From: Paenibacillus silvestris
GTDB lineage: Bacteria; Bacillota; Bacilli; Paenibacillales; NBRC-103111
Length of the DNA: 64,000 nucleotides
Assembly (NCBI RefSeq): GCF_009882985.1
Contig: NZ_WTUZ01000022.1
Span: 124,001 to 188,000, forward strand
Direction: 5' to 3'
Both the position numbers and the translations under genes were made by a program. Shown here in pieces: positions 50,453-60,671 of this stretch (position 1 is its first letter; each line of letters opens with the position of its first letter). The notes under the pieces were generated by a model. It was not told the origin of the DNA. It worked only from the letters and a program-made list of their open reading frames with translations, and did not search any database.

Positions 50453-50938
50453 ATGATTAGATTGACTTATCCAATTCGGGTAAGAGCGTGTGCGCTTATT
50501 ATCGAAAATGAGGCTGTTCTGCTTGTTGAGTTTGAAGACGAAGACGGGATTCATTACAATCTTCCCGCAGGTGGCGTTGAGTCAGGGGAATCGGTCATAG
50601 AAGCTGTGAAGCGGGAGGCCTGGGAAGAAGCAGCTGTGGATGTAGAAGTTGGGCCGCTTGCTTTTGTTTCCGAGCATGCCCCGCATTTGATTACAACTTA
50701 CGAAAGTAATTCACCGCATGGTTTAAGCTTGATGTTCGATTGCAAGATAAAAGAAGGTTCCCAGCCGACTCTCCCGGCGAATCCCGATATGAATCAAGTA
50801 GGTGTCAGATGGGTTTCATTGTCTGAGCTGGACAGCATTGTACTCTATCCGAATATCAAGCATCTTATTAAGGATTACGCTCGGGATCGGAATAGGAATA
50901 TTGAACTAGTTGAGGAGTACAAGCTTGCGATAAACTAA
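50453..50938 (+). CDS. Nudix hydrolase
   Basis: A 161-residue Nudix protein. The box GGVESGESVIEAVKREAWEEAAVDV (23 residues, GX5EX7REUXEEXGU) binds Mg2+ and cleaves nucleoside diphosphate-X bonds. The likely start is ATG 50453 although its site (CGAAAGGCG) is modest; the frame is open from 50333 but upstream residues overlap the preceding gene. Substrate unknown. Confidence 0.87.
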   Translation: MIRLTYPIRVRACALIIENEAVLLVEFEDEDGIHYNLPAGGVESGESVIEAVKREAWEEAAVDVEVGPLAFVSEHAPHLITTYESNSPHGLSLMFDCKIKEGSQPTLPANPDMNQVGVRWVSLSELDSIVLYPNIKHLIKDYARDRNRNIELVEEYKLAIN

Positions 50939-50952
50939 TAGGAATACAACCC

Positions 50953-50981
50953 GCCGATGCATACCAATGCTCGGTTTTTTT
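50953..50981 (+). terminator. terminator after the Nudix gene
   Basis: CCGATGCAT with ATGCTCGG, followed by seven T. Confidence 0.65.
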
Positions 50982-51124
50982 AATTTAGAATAATATTCGA
51001 CAATATATGCAATTTGTTAAAAATAGCGATGTATTTAATCAATTTATTATGTGAAAATAAAATTCCGTATGATAAGCTTTACTAGGATCGCTTTTTATTT
51101 GCGAGATTGTTGAGGAGGGATAGT

Positions 51125-54100
51125 TTGATAAGAAATCTACAAAGAGTAGGTATAATGTTCATTTGTTTCTTGCTCGTTTTTGGAACGATGTTAGGGCAAA
51201 AGACAATGGCCGCAAGTCAGCAGCCAGGTGATCAGCACAGCGTAATTCCTAATGAGCCTATTACAGGCGCAGTTTTTGGAAATGGCGTGTATGTCGCAGT
51301 GGGCTACTACGGCAAAATTTTGAAGTCTAGCAATGGGGTCGATTGGCAAATAGCCGCGGATAAATCGCGTCTTGACATCACGTATACCGGTGTTGCTTAC
51401 GGAAGCGGTCAATTCGTTGCTGTCGGGGATCAAGGGACGGTAATGACGTCGCCTGACGGAAATACATGGACGCAGCGCGATTCTACGATATCAACCAGAA
51501 TTGATAGAGTTGCTTATGCCGGGATGAACAACGTCAACAAGTTCTTCGCGGTTACAACTGGTGGCAAGGTGATTATTTCTTCGGATGGTATTGTATGGTC
51601 GTCGATGCCGAACGGAGTGGGCAACAATAATCTGACCTCTATAGCTGTCAGCAACACTGCGATTGTTATTGGCGATTCCGGCGGTAATGTACATACGTCT
51701 ACAGATGGAAGTACTTGGTCTAAGCATACGAAGCTTCAGGGTTCATTTTTTATCAATTCTGTGCTGAGCCTAAATAATCGTTTTTATGCTAATGATGCTT
51801 TGGGATCAAGTTATACATCCGTTGATGGAATTAACTGGTCTAGTCCATTCAGAGCAGCCGGCAACACGTCGAGTCAAATATTTGGAGGCTTATACGATAA
51901 CTCCAAATATTACTTGTTTGGCTATGATGGGTCATCTTATGGCGGTATTTTTACATCGACGGATGGTACTAGTTTTCAACAGCAAGCCAAAGGATCCACC
52001 ATGACAGCTCAAAATGCCTTCTATGCAAATGGCGTATATATGCAGCTTGGTAATGACGGTATTGTGGTTTCAACTGATGGAACGAATTGGCAATATCCGT
52101 ATGGGGGATCATTTGCCAATGTGATCTATGATGGAACTCACTATCTTGCCGTTGGGCGCAATGGGAATGATGGCTTCATTAAAGGGTCAACTGACGGCAT
52201 TAATTGGTCCAAGGTTAATTTGAACTTGGTTCCTGCGTTGACTTCCATTGTTTATGTTAATAGCAAGTATGTTGCTGTTGGTAATTCGGGAACGGTAGTC
52301 ACTTCAAACGATGGCATGAATTGGACAGTAAATCCCACCGCAATTTCGGATTACAAACTCACTTCGGTCACCTATGGCAATGGGGTATTCATTGCAGTTG
52401 ACGAAATCGGTACCATTTATAAGTCAATGAATGGAGCGACTTGGACACCAGTTAGAGACGATTTGATTGATTACCACGGTTTGCAGTTCGTTTCCTATAC
52501 AAATGGAAAATTCTATGCCGTTGGAGATTATGATACTTATCTGGAGTCGACAGATAATGGGGATAGTTGGCATGCAGTTGCTTCTACTGCGGTTTCGTCC
52601 GCAGCTTTCTTTAACATCAATATTATACAGCAGGCGGATATTCCGGTAACGCTGATCAACACACTGAAGAGCATCAGTGTCAGCAACAAGGGTACGGTTT
52701 TGACGCTAGGTACTGATTTTGCTGTGTCCGGTAGTGTTGTAACACTGAAAAAAGAGTTTTTGTCTCAACTGGCTGAAGGATGGCAGACGTTTACTTTTCA
52801 TTCGAGTAATGGAGCATTGCAGACGCTGGTTGTGAATGTAAAAAACACTTCCGATGCACTAGATAAGGCAACAAACGTGAAACTGTCGAATGCTGGAGTC
52901 GCCACTTGGAATCCAGTGATAGGCGCAGCAGGCTATGAAGTACAGCTGTACCGCAATGGATCAGTCTGGGGCAGCGCAGTTCTGACGAGCGCCGGTACTC
53001 TAAGTGCAGATTTCCTTACCGTTATGCGTTCAGCAGGCGCGGGGAGTTACACTTTTAAAGTAAAGGCAAAAGGAAATACGGTTAACTACAAGGATGGGCA
53101 GCAATCAGCCGCTTCGAATAGTGTAGAGGTTGTAAAAGCTCCAGTTGAGGACGGAACGGCTAACAAAGCGGGAACTTTTCAAAATGCAAACTTCAACATC
53201 GATGTGAAAGCATTAAATGGAGCAGTAGTGACAGCGACAGTAGGAACTCAGAATGTTCTAGAGTCAGTAACAAGTGTACCTGCGGATTCTAACGGGAATG
53301 CAACACTTCCCATTGACATCTCAAATCTAGCAGAAGGCAACTACAATATTGTGATTGCTTTTACTGGAACTGACCGTTTGTCTGAAGAATTAATAGTACC
53401 GTTCACGAAGGACATAACTGCACCTTCTGCAGCAACGGAAGACGGAACGGCTAATAAAGCAGGGACAACTCAGAATGCGAATTTCAGTATTGTCGTCAAT
53501 GCCGAAAATGATGCTACTGTGACAGCAAAGATTGGCGGTACGAATGTGCTGCTAGTTGGAACTGCCATAAAAGCAGCTAATGGGAAAGCAACGCTTCCGA
53601 TTGATCTAGCGAAGCTTGCTGAAGACAGCAATGACAATGATATTGACAATGACATTGTCATTATTGTGACTGACGTAGCAGGAAACGCATCAGTACCACT
53701 GACGGTAGTCGTCACGAAAGATACGACAGCGCCGATCAAACCTATCGAAGACGGATCAGCAGACAAAACAAACACGACCCAGAACACCAATTTCAACATC
53801 ATCGTAACCGCAGAAAACGGGACAACGGTGACAGCGAAAATAGGAAGCACGAATGTGCTGCAGTCTGTTTCGGAAGTAACGGCGGCGAATAATAAAGCCT
53901 TGCTGCCGATTGATCTAACAAAGTTGGTAGAAGGACCGAACAGTATCGGAATCGTGGCGACAGATGAAGTTGGCAACACGTCCGCTACCTTGACGATTAC
54001 TGTCAATAAGGATACGAAATCTCCAGATGATCCAACGGAAGACGGCACGGCCAACAAAGCCGGAACGACTCAGAACACGAACTTCAGTATTATCGTAAAC

Positions 54101-57100
54101 GCTGAAGTGGGTTCAGAAGTGACCGCGAAAGTGGCAGGTGTGAACGTCCTAGAGTCAGGAGAAAGTGTAAAGGCTGTTGGTGGCAAAGCAACGTTGCCTA
54201 TTAATTTTAGAAAGCTAGCTGAAGGTTCTAATGAGATCGATGTTATCGCAACAGATGCTATAGGCAATGCTTCAAATCCTTTGAAAGTTGCTGTAGCTAT
54301 AGACACGACTGCGCCAGCTGATCCTACGGAAGATGGAACAGCAAACAAGGCGGGTACGAGCCAGAACGCAAACTTCAACATCATCGTAAATGCCGAATCA
54401 GGGGCAGCGGTGACGGCGAAAGTAGGCGGCACCAGTGTTCTGCAATCGAGTGTGACAGGTACAAATGGTAAAGCAACATTGCCTATTGATCTCTCACTCC
54501 TCACAGAAGACGTAAACAATATTGAGATTGTTGCAACAGATGGTATGGGTAATGCCTCCGGCACATTGACAGTACCTGTAACCAAGGATACGTCACCGCC
54601 GGCTGTACCGGTCGAAGACGGATCAGCAGACAAAGCAAACACGACGCAGAAAACCAATTTCAACATCATCGTAACCGCTGAAAACGGGACAACGGTGACA
54701 GCGAAAATAGGAAGCACGAATGTGCTGCAGTCTGTTTCGGAAGTAACAGCGGCGAATAATAAAGCCTTGCTGCCGATTGATCTAACAAAGTTGGTAGAAG
54801 GACCGAACAGTATCGTAATCGTGGTGACAGATGCCGTTGGCAACACATCCATTCCCTTGACGATTACTGTAAATAAGGACACAAGTCCACCGGATGCTCC
54901 AACGGAAGACGGCACGGCAAACAAAGCAGGAACAACTCAGAACGCGAACTTTAACATTTTCGTAAATGCAGAAGTGGGCTCAGAAGTGACAGCGAAAGTG
55001 GGAGGCGTGAACGTCTTACAGTCAGGGGCAAGTGTAAAAGCTGTCGGTGGCAAAGCAACGTTACCTATTGATTTTACAAAGCTAGCTGAAGGATCTAATG
55101 AGATCGATGTTGTCGCAACAGATGCTATAGGCAATGCTTCAAGTGTTTTGAAAGTTGCTGTAACTATAGACACGACTGCGCCAACTGATCCTACGGAAGA
55201 TGGAACAGCAAACAAAGCGGGTACGACCCAGAAAGTAAACTTCAACATCATCGTAAATGCAGAATCAGGAGCAGCGGTGACAGCAAAAGTAGGCGGCACT
55301 AATGTTCTAGAATCAGGAACGAGTGTGACAGCTGTAAATGACAAAGCAACGCTTGGCATTGATCTCTCACACCTTACAGAAGGCGTAAACAACATTGAAA
55401 TTGTTGCGACAGATGGTATGGGAACGGCTTCAGGCACATTGACAGTAGCTGTAACCAAGGACACGGCACCGCCAGCAGTGCCTGTCGAAGACGGAACAGC
55501 CGACAAAAATAACACATCACAAACGGATAACTTCAACATTATCGTTGATACGGAAACGGGCGCTACGGTAACGGCGAAAGTCGGAAGCACGAATGTCCTG
55601 CAATCCGGAACGGATGTAACGGCAGTAGGCGGTAGAGCGATTCTTCCAATTGACTTGTCGAAGCTAGCTATGGGTGACAATGATATTGAGATCGTTGCAA
55701 CGGATGCCATTGGCAATTCATCAGTACCTTTAACAGTCAAAGTTACTCGCGAACTAAGTTCAAATGCTGATTTGAGTGCTTTGGTTGTTAGTAGTGGAAC
55801 CTTGAATGAGACTTTTGCAGCTGATACGAAAAGCTACACGTTAAGCGTAGCAAACAACGTCGAGAGCATAACGATTACGCCAACGACGGCAGATGCCGGT
55901 GCGAGTGTAACTGTAAAAGGCCAAACGGTAGTAAGCGGTCATGCAAGTGCGGATGTTGCGCTTAATGTTGGCGTAAATCGTATTGAAGTTGTGGTGACTG
56001 CCGTTAATCAAACGACGAAAACGTACACGATCGATGTAACGAGAATTAGCAACAACGCGCTTCTTACAGACTTGAAGGTCGATCAAGGGACGCTAACACC
56101 GAATTTCTCAGCTTCACAACTTCAATATCAAGTGGAAGTATCTAATACAGTTTCAAGTCTCAATATGAAATTAGAAAAAGCTGAACCTAGTGAAACAATT
56201 ACTGTAACGGGTGCAACTTATGCAACTGTAACAGGCAATGTTTATATCTACAGTGTTTCAAATTTAAACGTTGGCTCTAATACGATTAACATCGTAGTAA
56301 CTGCACAAGACGGTACGACAAATAATACGTACAGCCTAACGATTGAACGTATAAGTGACAACGCGGACTTGAGCAGTTTGACGCTTTCGAGCGGAGCGTT
56401 GACGCCGGCATTTGTTTCCGGACAAACGAGTTATACCGCCAATGTTGCAAACGGGACATCGAGTCTTACGGTAACTGGCAGTACGGCTGATAGTCATTCG
56501 ACAATGACCATAAACGGGACACAAGTCTTGAATGGTCAAGCTAGTGGAATGATCAATTTAACTGTCGGGGCCAATACGATCACGATCATCGTGACAGCGC
56601 AGGACGGGACATCGAAGATTTATACAATTAACGTGAATCGCGCTTCTCAGGATAATGATGATGATGGAAGTCCATCACCAGCTACGCCTTCCTTTGTGAC
56701 TGGAACAAACGGTCAATTAACGCTTCTTGTAGGTCAATCAGGAGAAGTTAGTCTAGGTGATTCAATTACCATTTCCATTCCTCCGGGAGCAGCGATGAAA
56801 GAACTGAAATTATCGATTGAAAAATTAGTGAACACTCAAAATTTGATTTCGGCTAAAGACGTTCTCCTTAGTCCAATCTTTGAGATTTTGAAAAACTTCT
56901 CGGAGAACTTCAGTAAACCGGTCACATTAAGCTTTGCTTTTAACCCATCAGCTGTACAAAAGGATCAAAGACCAGCTGTCTTCTACTTTGACGAAGTTCA
57001 GAAGAAATGGGTGGAAGTCGCTGGGGGTACTGTAAATGGAGATCGGATTACGGTATCGGTGAATCACTTTACGAAATTTGCGGTATTCGCTGTCGGACCA

Positions 57101-57670
57101 TCCGAACCAACGAAGGAGCCATCTGGTGACCCTGCTTTCCGTGATACGGCAGGACATTGGGCAGAGGTTAGCATCAAAAATGCGGTTAACGGAGGCATCG
57201 TAAGCGGATATCCGGATGGCACGTTTAAGCCGGATTCAACCGTAACTCGCGCTGAATTCGCGGTTATGCTCATGAATGCATGGAAACTGCAAGGCGAAGG
57301 TGCGCAACTTACCTTCACAGACAATGGCAAAATCGGAGCTTGGGCACAACAAGCTATCGCAAAAGCAGTCAAAGCAGGCATCATTCATGGTTATGAGGAC
57401 GGCAGTTTCCGTCCAGATGCACAAATAACACGTGCCGAAATGGCCGTGATTATCGCAAACGCAATGGGAGCATCGACTACTGCTGGTGCCGCTACTGGCT
57501 TCTCGGATGACGGGAATATTCCGGCATGGGCCAAAGACAGCGTTGCTTTCGTGAAGCAAGCGGGTATTGTGCAAGGCAGAGACAAGAATACGTTTGCTCC
57601 GCAAGCTAACGCAACTAGAGCTGAATCTGTCGTGGTTCTGTTAAAAGCGTTGGAACAAAAGAACAAGTAG
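51125..57670 (+). CDS. giant SLH-domain surface protein with ASP-box propeller, nine Ig-like and three cadherin-like repeats
   Basis: About 2181 residues. The TTG 51125 follows GAGGAGGGATAG; an earlier TTG at 51107 overlaps that site. A signal peptide (IMFICFLLVFGTMLGQKTMAA) begins the protein. Residues ~30-500 are a beta propeller of repeated SxDGxxW (ASP-box) motifs. Then nine repeats starting with PxEDGTANKAG at nt 53141, 53432, 53741, 54032, 54323, 54608, 54899, 55190 and 55481, each 95-103 residues. Three cadherin-like beta-sandwich units (xNADLSxLxVSSGxL, nt ~55763, ~56051, ~56360) follow, then a ZU5-like domain and three SLH motifs with TRAE (nt 57130-57650), which bind pyruvylated wall polymer. 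Likely wall-anchored adhesin or receptor. Confidence 0.9.
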   Translation: MIRNLQRVGIMFICFLLVFGTMLGQKTMAASQQPGDQHSVIPNEPITGAVFGNGVYVAVGYYGKILKSSNGVDWQIAADKSRLDITYTGVAYGSGQFVAVGDQGTVMTSPDGNTWTQRDSTISTRIDRVAYAGMNNVNKFFAVTTGGKVIISSDGIVWSSMPNGVGNNNLTSIAVSNTAIVIGDSGGNVHTSTDGSTWSKHTKLQGSFFINSVLSLNNRFYANDALGSSYTSVDGINWSSPFRAAGNTSSQIFGGLYDNSKYYLFGYDGSSYGGIFTSTDGTSFQQQAKGSTMTAQNAFYANGVYMQLGNDGIVVSTDGTNWQYPYGGSFANVIYDGTHYLAVGRNGNDGFIKGSTDGINWSKVNLNLVPALTSIVYVNSKYVAVGNSGTVVTSNDGMNWTVNPTAISDYKLTSVTYGNGVFIAVDEIGTIYKSMNGATWTPVRDDLIDYHGLQFVSYTNGKFYAVGDYDTYLESTDNGDSWHAVASTAVSSAAFFNINIIQQADIPVTLINTLKSISVSNKGTVLTLGTDFAVSGSVVTLKKEFLSQLAEGWQTFTFHSSNGALQTLVVNVKNTSDALDKATNVKLSNAGVATWNPVIGAAGYEVQLYRNGSVWGSAVLTSAGTLSADFLTVMRSAGAGSYTFKVKAKGNTVNYKDGQQSAASNSVEVVKAPVEDGTANKAGTFQNANFNIDVKALNGAVVTATVGTQNVLESVTSVPADSNGNATLPIDISNLAEGNYNIVIAFTGTDRLSEELIVPFTKDITAPSAATEDGTANKAGTTQNANFSIVVNAENDATVTAKIGGTNVLLVGTAIKAANGKATLPIDLAKLAEDSNDNDIDNDIVIIVTDVAGNASVPLTVVVTKDTTAPIKPIEDGSADKTNTTQNTNFNIIVTAENGTTVTAKIGSTNVLQSVSEVTAANNKALLPIDLTKLVEGPNSIGIVATDEVGNTSATLTITVNKDTKSPDDPTEDGTANKAGTTQNTNFSIIVNAEVGSEVTAKVAGVNVLESGESVKAVGGKATLPINFRKLAEGSNEIDVIATDAIGNASNPLKVAVAIDTTAPADPTEDGTANKAGTSQNANFNIIVNAESGAAVTAKVGGTSVLQSSVTGTNGKATLPIDLSLLTEDVNNIEIVATDGMGNASGTLTVPVTKDTSPPAVPVEDGSADKANTTQKTNFNIIVTAENGTTVTAKIGSTNVLQSVSEVTAANNKALLPIDLTKLVEGPNSIVIVVTDAVGNTSIPLTITVNKDTSPPDAPTEDGTANKAGTTQNANFNIFVNAEVGSEVTAKVGGVNVLQSGASVKAVGGKATLPIDFTKLAEGSNEIDVVATDAIGNASSVLKVAVTIDTTAPTDPTEDGTANKAGTTQKVNFNIIVNAESGAAVTAKVGGTNVLESGTSVTAVNDKATLGIDLSHLTEGVNNIEIVATDGMGTASGTLTVAVTKDTAPPAVPVEDGTADKNNTSQTDNFNIIVDTETGATVTAKVGSTNVLQSGTDVTAVGGRAILPIDLSKLAMGDNDIEIVATDAIGNSSVPLTVKVTRELSSNADLSALVVSSGTLNETFAADTKSYTLSVANNVESITITPTTADAGASVTVKGQTVVSGHASADVALNVGVNRIEVVVTAVNQTTKTYTIDVTRISNNALLTDLKVDQGTLTPNFSASQLQYQVEVSNTVSSLNMKLEKAEPSETITVTGATYATVTGNVYIYSVSNLNVGSNTINIVVTAQDGTTNNTYSLTIERISDNADLSSLTLSSGALTPAFVSGQTSYTANVANGTSSLTVTGSTADSHSTMTINGTQVLNGQASGMINLTVGANTITIIVTAQDGTSKIYTINVNRASQDNDDDGSPSPATPSFVTGTNGQLTLLVGQSGEVSLGDSITISIPPGAAMKELKLSIEKLVNTQNLISAKDVLLSPIFEILKNFSENFSKPVTLSFAFNPSAVQKDQRPAVFYFDEVQKKWVEVAGGTVNGDRITVSVNHFTKFAVFAVGPSEPTKEPSGDPAFRDTAGHWAEVSIKNAVNGGIVSGYPDGTFKPDSTVTRAEFAVMLMNAWKLQGEGAQLTFTDNGKIGAWAQQAIAKAVKAGIIHGYEDGSFRPDAQITRAEMAVIIANAMGASTTAGAATGFSDDGNIPAWAKDSVAFVKQAGIVQGRDKNTFAPQANATRAESVVVLLKALEQKNK
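53741..55480 (+). repeat. segmental duplication inside the SLH gene: repeats 3-4-5 copied as 6-7-8
   Basis: The block 53741-54607 (867 bp) and the block 54608-55480 (873 bp) are near copies. The element AACGGGACAACGGTGACAGC (53816 onward) recurs 867 bp later with almost no changes. The units pair as 3 with 6, 4 with 7 and 5 with 8. Confidence 0.85.
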
Positions 57671-57682
57671 CAAGAACTGAAG

Positions 57683-57714
57683 GAACCCAGCCTAATTGGC
57701 TGGGTTTTTTTTTC
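57683..57714 (+). terminator. terminator of the SLH gene
   Basis: AACCCAGCC/GGCTGGGTT followed by nine T. Confidence 0.9.
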
Positions 57715-57922
57715 AACAGAGCTCAAAGGAGAAATAACTGCATTTTCTACTGTTAAAAATGGCGCTAAGAGAGGGGGGATGGAATAGAAGGAATTCCTCC
57801 AGCTAATTCGACCAAAGCTACCCTATTTATAAAAAAACCAGGAGAATAGCAGGGATATTTCCATCTAATTCCATATAATTAGCCCGTTTGAACAAATTAA
57901 CCGTATTATTTCCATGTAAAAT

Positions 57923-58987
57923 TTATTGAGGGAGCTGTGCATTGGAAGGCTTCAAATTTTCAGCCGTCGTCCCACCAATCCACAGCTCCCCCTGGATGCG
58001 AATATGCTCACACGGCAGCGTAGGATTCGCGATACGCCAGAGCATGCGATCAGCCGCCCGGTAGCCGGTCTCGCGAACGGACAGGAGCGGCCGGGTGAAC
58101 TCCGGCAGGGAAGCGGGCTGCTCATTGAGCATACCGATGAGGGAGATGTCCTCGGGAATGCGCAGCCCCAGCTCGGTGCAGAGCTGATACACCGCCGGGA
58201 CCTCGCCATCGACGCCGCAGATCAAGGCAGTGGGCGCGTGGCGAAGCAGCTTGGCGCGCAGGTCTTCCAGCCAATGCGGATTCGTATTCCGCGCATCAAT
58301 GGAATGCAGGCGGGGATCGATGGCCGCCTCAAATTCATTCATGGCATGCTGGAACGCCTGCCAACGCAGTATAAACCCACGTTGTTGATGCGTATCGCCA
58401 ACATACATGATATGGACGTGCCCGATGGACCGCAGGTAGGCAACGGCTTGGAAAGTCGCTTCATAGATGTCCCAGATGACGCTGTCTACTTTGGTGCCGA
58501 GCGGTGGATAGCTCAGCAGAATCTTGGGGATCGGCAGCTTGAGGAGCTCATCCTCCCAAGATTTGGGCGTCAGGCTGGGAGCGATGAAGATGCCGTCGGT
58601 GTAGGCAATGCCACGCTCTTCCAACCAGCCAGACATCTCACTGCTGCGGATGGAGGTCGGCAGCATACAGACTTCGATGTGATGGCCGAAAGAGGCGAAG
58701 CGATCCTGCAAGCCGCCAATTAAACGCGCATGATAGTTTAAGGATGCTTCCGTTTGAGCAAGCAGAAATCTCATTTTTTCCACAGGGTAAGGAGAAATGT
58801 GCTCAGCGCGCAGGCTGCGAATTTGATCCTTGGTGAAATATCCTCGCTGCTCCATCGTTTCGAGAATGAGCTGACGGGTCGTTTCGGACATGCCGGGCTT
58901 GCCTTTCAAAGCTTTGGAGACGGTTTGTACGGTTAGCCCAAGCTCTTTGGCGATTGTTTTTTGAGTTACGTCTTTTCGTATAGGCAC
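57923..58987 (-). CDS. LacI-family transcriptional regulator (divergent to FAD oxidoreductase)
   Basis: A 354-residue LacI-type repressor. HTH: DVTQKTIAKELGLTVQTVSKALKGKPGMSETTRQLILE; effector domain follows with ISLIGMLNEQPASLPEF near the C-terminus. The GTG 58987 follows ACGAGGTGGAATCAC; the ATG at 59011 is in frame but lacks a site. The gene is richer in GC than its neighbours. It is divergent from the FAD oxidoreductase, with AAACTAGTTT between them. Confidence 0.87.
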   Translation of the reverse strand: MPIRKDVTQKTIAKELGLTVQTVSKALKGKPGMSETTRQLILETMEQRGYFTKDQIRSLRAEHISPYPVEKMRFLLAQTEASLNYHARLIGGLQDRFASFGHHIEVCMLPTSIRSSEMSGWLEERGIAYTDGIFIAPSLTPKSWEDELLKLPIPKILLSYPPLGTKVDSVIWDIYEATFQAVAYLRSIGHVHIMYVGDTHQQRGFILRWQAFQHAMNEFEAAIDPRLHSIDARNTNPHWLEDLRAKLLRHAPTALICGVDGEVPAVYQLCTELGLRIPEDISLIGMLNEQPASLPEFTRPLLSVRETGYRAADRMLWRIANPTLPCEHIRIQGELWIGGTTAENLKPSNAQLPQ

Positions 58988-59065
58988 GTGATTCCACCTC
59001 GTAGTTAGCATGTTGCATCTTGGTTTCTATCGTACCATGATCGCTTTTTTGATTAAACTAAAATT

Positions 59066-59075
59066 AAACTAGTTT
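59066..59075. promoter_or_regulatory. candidate LacI operator
   Basis: AAACTAGTTT is a perfect 10-bp palindrome that overlaps the presumed -35 (TAGTTT, 59070-59075) of the promoter with TATAAT at 59092-59097. Confidence 0.5.
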
Positions 59076-59128
59076 CACTTTCAGGCCGGACTATAATGAA
59101 GGTATTAGATCATGTGGAGGTAGAACAA

Positions 59129-60532
59129 ATGGCTAAACCTACGACACAAACCATGACAGTTTCATCTGAACTTCCGATTTCCTATACCCCAGACGTCGTC
59201 GTTGTTGGAGGCGGGGCAACAGGTGTTGCCGCTGCCATGGCAGCGGCACGCAATGGCGCAGACACACTGCTGATTGAGCAGCGAGGTTATCTGGGCGGTA
59301 TGGGGACGGCTGCCTTGGTACCTGCATTTTGCCCATACTCAGATGGCGAGAAGCCCATCATTCGTGGGATTGGTCTGGACCTTCTTAACGAGATGAAGCG
59401 GGAAGCAGGAGACGCATTCCATGAGCGTTTCAAGGAACAACTGGACTGGGTGCCAATCGATGTTGAAACGCTGAAACGTGTGTATGATCAGCAAGTTTTG
59501 GAAAGCGGTGCCAAAATTTTGTTCCACACCGTTGCGGACCAAGTGCTGCTTGAAGGCGACCGCATTAGTGGTCTGGTGATCAGCAATAAATCTGGACGCT
59601 CTGTCGTTCAAGCTAAGTTGTACATTGATGCAAGTGGGGACGCGGATTTGGCGGCATTAGCCGGAGTACCGTTCCAGACAGGCGGCGAAAATGGCGAGCT
59701 TCAGCCAGGAACGATGTGCTATCTCGTGACGGGAGCAGATAAAGCGCGTTTTGATCAGTTCTGCCAGGACTCGGGGCAATCCAAGCAGCTCGACAAAACG
59801 ATTGTGGAGGCCCAACAAAACGGAGATCTCCCAGAAGGCCGCAAACGCGTGTCTGGTATCGCATGGATTACAGATGCTATTGCTGGATTTAATTTTGGTC
59901 ATATTTTCGGCATAGATGGTACGAGCGCGGAAGATTTGACGTATGCGGCTATTGAAGGGCGCAAGCTGATTGATGTACAAATTAAATTCCTGCGCAAATA
60001 TGTGCCAGGGTTCGAAAATATCCATCTGGTGCACTCTGGCGATCAAATTGGTATTAGAGAAACGCGCCGTATAGCAGGTGACTACACGCTTGTTGTGGAT
60101 GATTTTATCTCCATGAGGACGTTCGAAGATGATATTGCGCGTAATGCGTACTTTATCGATATTCATCTTGCCAATGCCAGCAGTACCATGGTGATCAAAC
60201 ATTTGCCTAAAGGGAAATCGCATGGTGTTCCATACCGCTGTATGCTGCCACAGGGTAAATCCAACCTTATCGTCGCTGGTCGCTCTGTTTCGTCGGACCG
60301 TCCTGTTCAAGGTTCGCTGCGCGTAATGCCGAACTGCTTTGCTATGGGGCAAGCGGCTGGTACGGCTGCGGCAATGGCGAGTGTGACAGGCGCCGGTTTC
60401 CGTGAGGTGAACATTCCAGAGCTTCAGCGCAAGTTGGTCGAGCAGGGGGCATGGCTGGGCGAAAATCCTGGCAAAGTAGAAGCAGTTACTGTCGCCTCCG
60501 GTCACATTGAATACGACGAGGAAAGCAATTAA
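59129..60532 (+). CDS. FAD-dependent oxidoreductase (FAD_oxidored, glycine/D-amino-acid-like fold)
   Basis: A 467-residue flavoprotein. FAD motif DVVVVGGGATGVAAAMAAARNGADTLLIEQRGYLGGMGTA near residue 20, second segment AKLYIDASGDADLAALAGVPFQTGG, and a C-terminal PVQGSLRVMPNCFAMGQAAGTAAAMA. This is the architecture of the FAD_oxidored family (PF12831-like), which includes heterodisulphide-reductase-like and sugar/inositol oxidising enzymes. ATG 59129 follows ATGTGGAGGTAGAACAA; the ATG at 59096 is in frame but lacks a site. Substrate unknown; the divergent LacI suggests a carbohydrate. Confidence 0.85.
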   Translation: MAKPTTQTMTVSSELPISYTPDVVVVGGGATGVAAAMAAARNGADTLLIEQRGYLGGMGTAALVPAFCPYSDGEKPIIRGIGLDLLNEMKREAGDAFHERFKEQLDWVPIDVETLKRVYDQQVLESGAKILFHTVADQVLLEGDRISGLVISNKSGRSVVQAKLYIDASGDADLAALAGVPFQTGGENGELQPGTMCYLVTGADKARFDQFCQDSGQSKQLDKTIVEAQQNGDLPEGRKRVSGIAWITDAIAGFNFGHIFGIDGTSAEDLTYAAIEGRKLIDVQIKFLRKYVPGFENIHLVHSGDQIGIRETRRIAGDYTLVVDDFISMRTFEDDIARNAYFIDIHLANASSTMVIKHLPKGKSHGVPYRCMLPQGKSNLIVAGRSVSSDRPVQGSLRVMPNCFAMGQAAGTAAAMASVTGAGFREVNIPELQRKLVEQGAWLGENPGKVEAVTVASGHIEYDEESN

Positions 60533-60554
60533 TTCGAAGAGAAGATGGTCTAGA

Positions 60555-60599
60555 AGATCGTCCCAGGCCTGCCTTTGGCAGCAGGGGGCGATTTTTTTT
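60555..60599 (+). terminator. terminator of the FAD oxidoreductase
   Basis: GATCGTCCC... stem with GGGGGCGATTTTTTTT; nested CTGCC/GGCAG stem in the middle. Confidence 0.8.
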
Positions 60600-60671
60600 G
60601 ATCACCGTCTATTTCGAACACGCAGACTAGCAAGTATACTAGAAGAATAGGATAAGGGAGGTGCATTCGAC

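Noticed and set aside
53470..55740. Three long minus-strand open frames (53470-54057, 54070-54924, 54937-55740) across the SLH repeats
   Set aside because: They arise because the repeated coding sequence lacks minus-strand stops; they have no ribosome sites and repeat the same Val/Ser-rich pattern in register with the plus-strand units.
57926..58723. Plus-strand frame of 265 codons over the LacI-type gene
   Set aside because: Antisense to a clear LacI protein; lacks a ribosome site and is a by-product of high GC.
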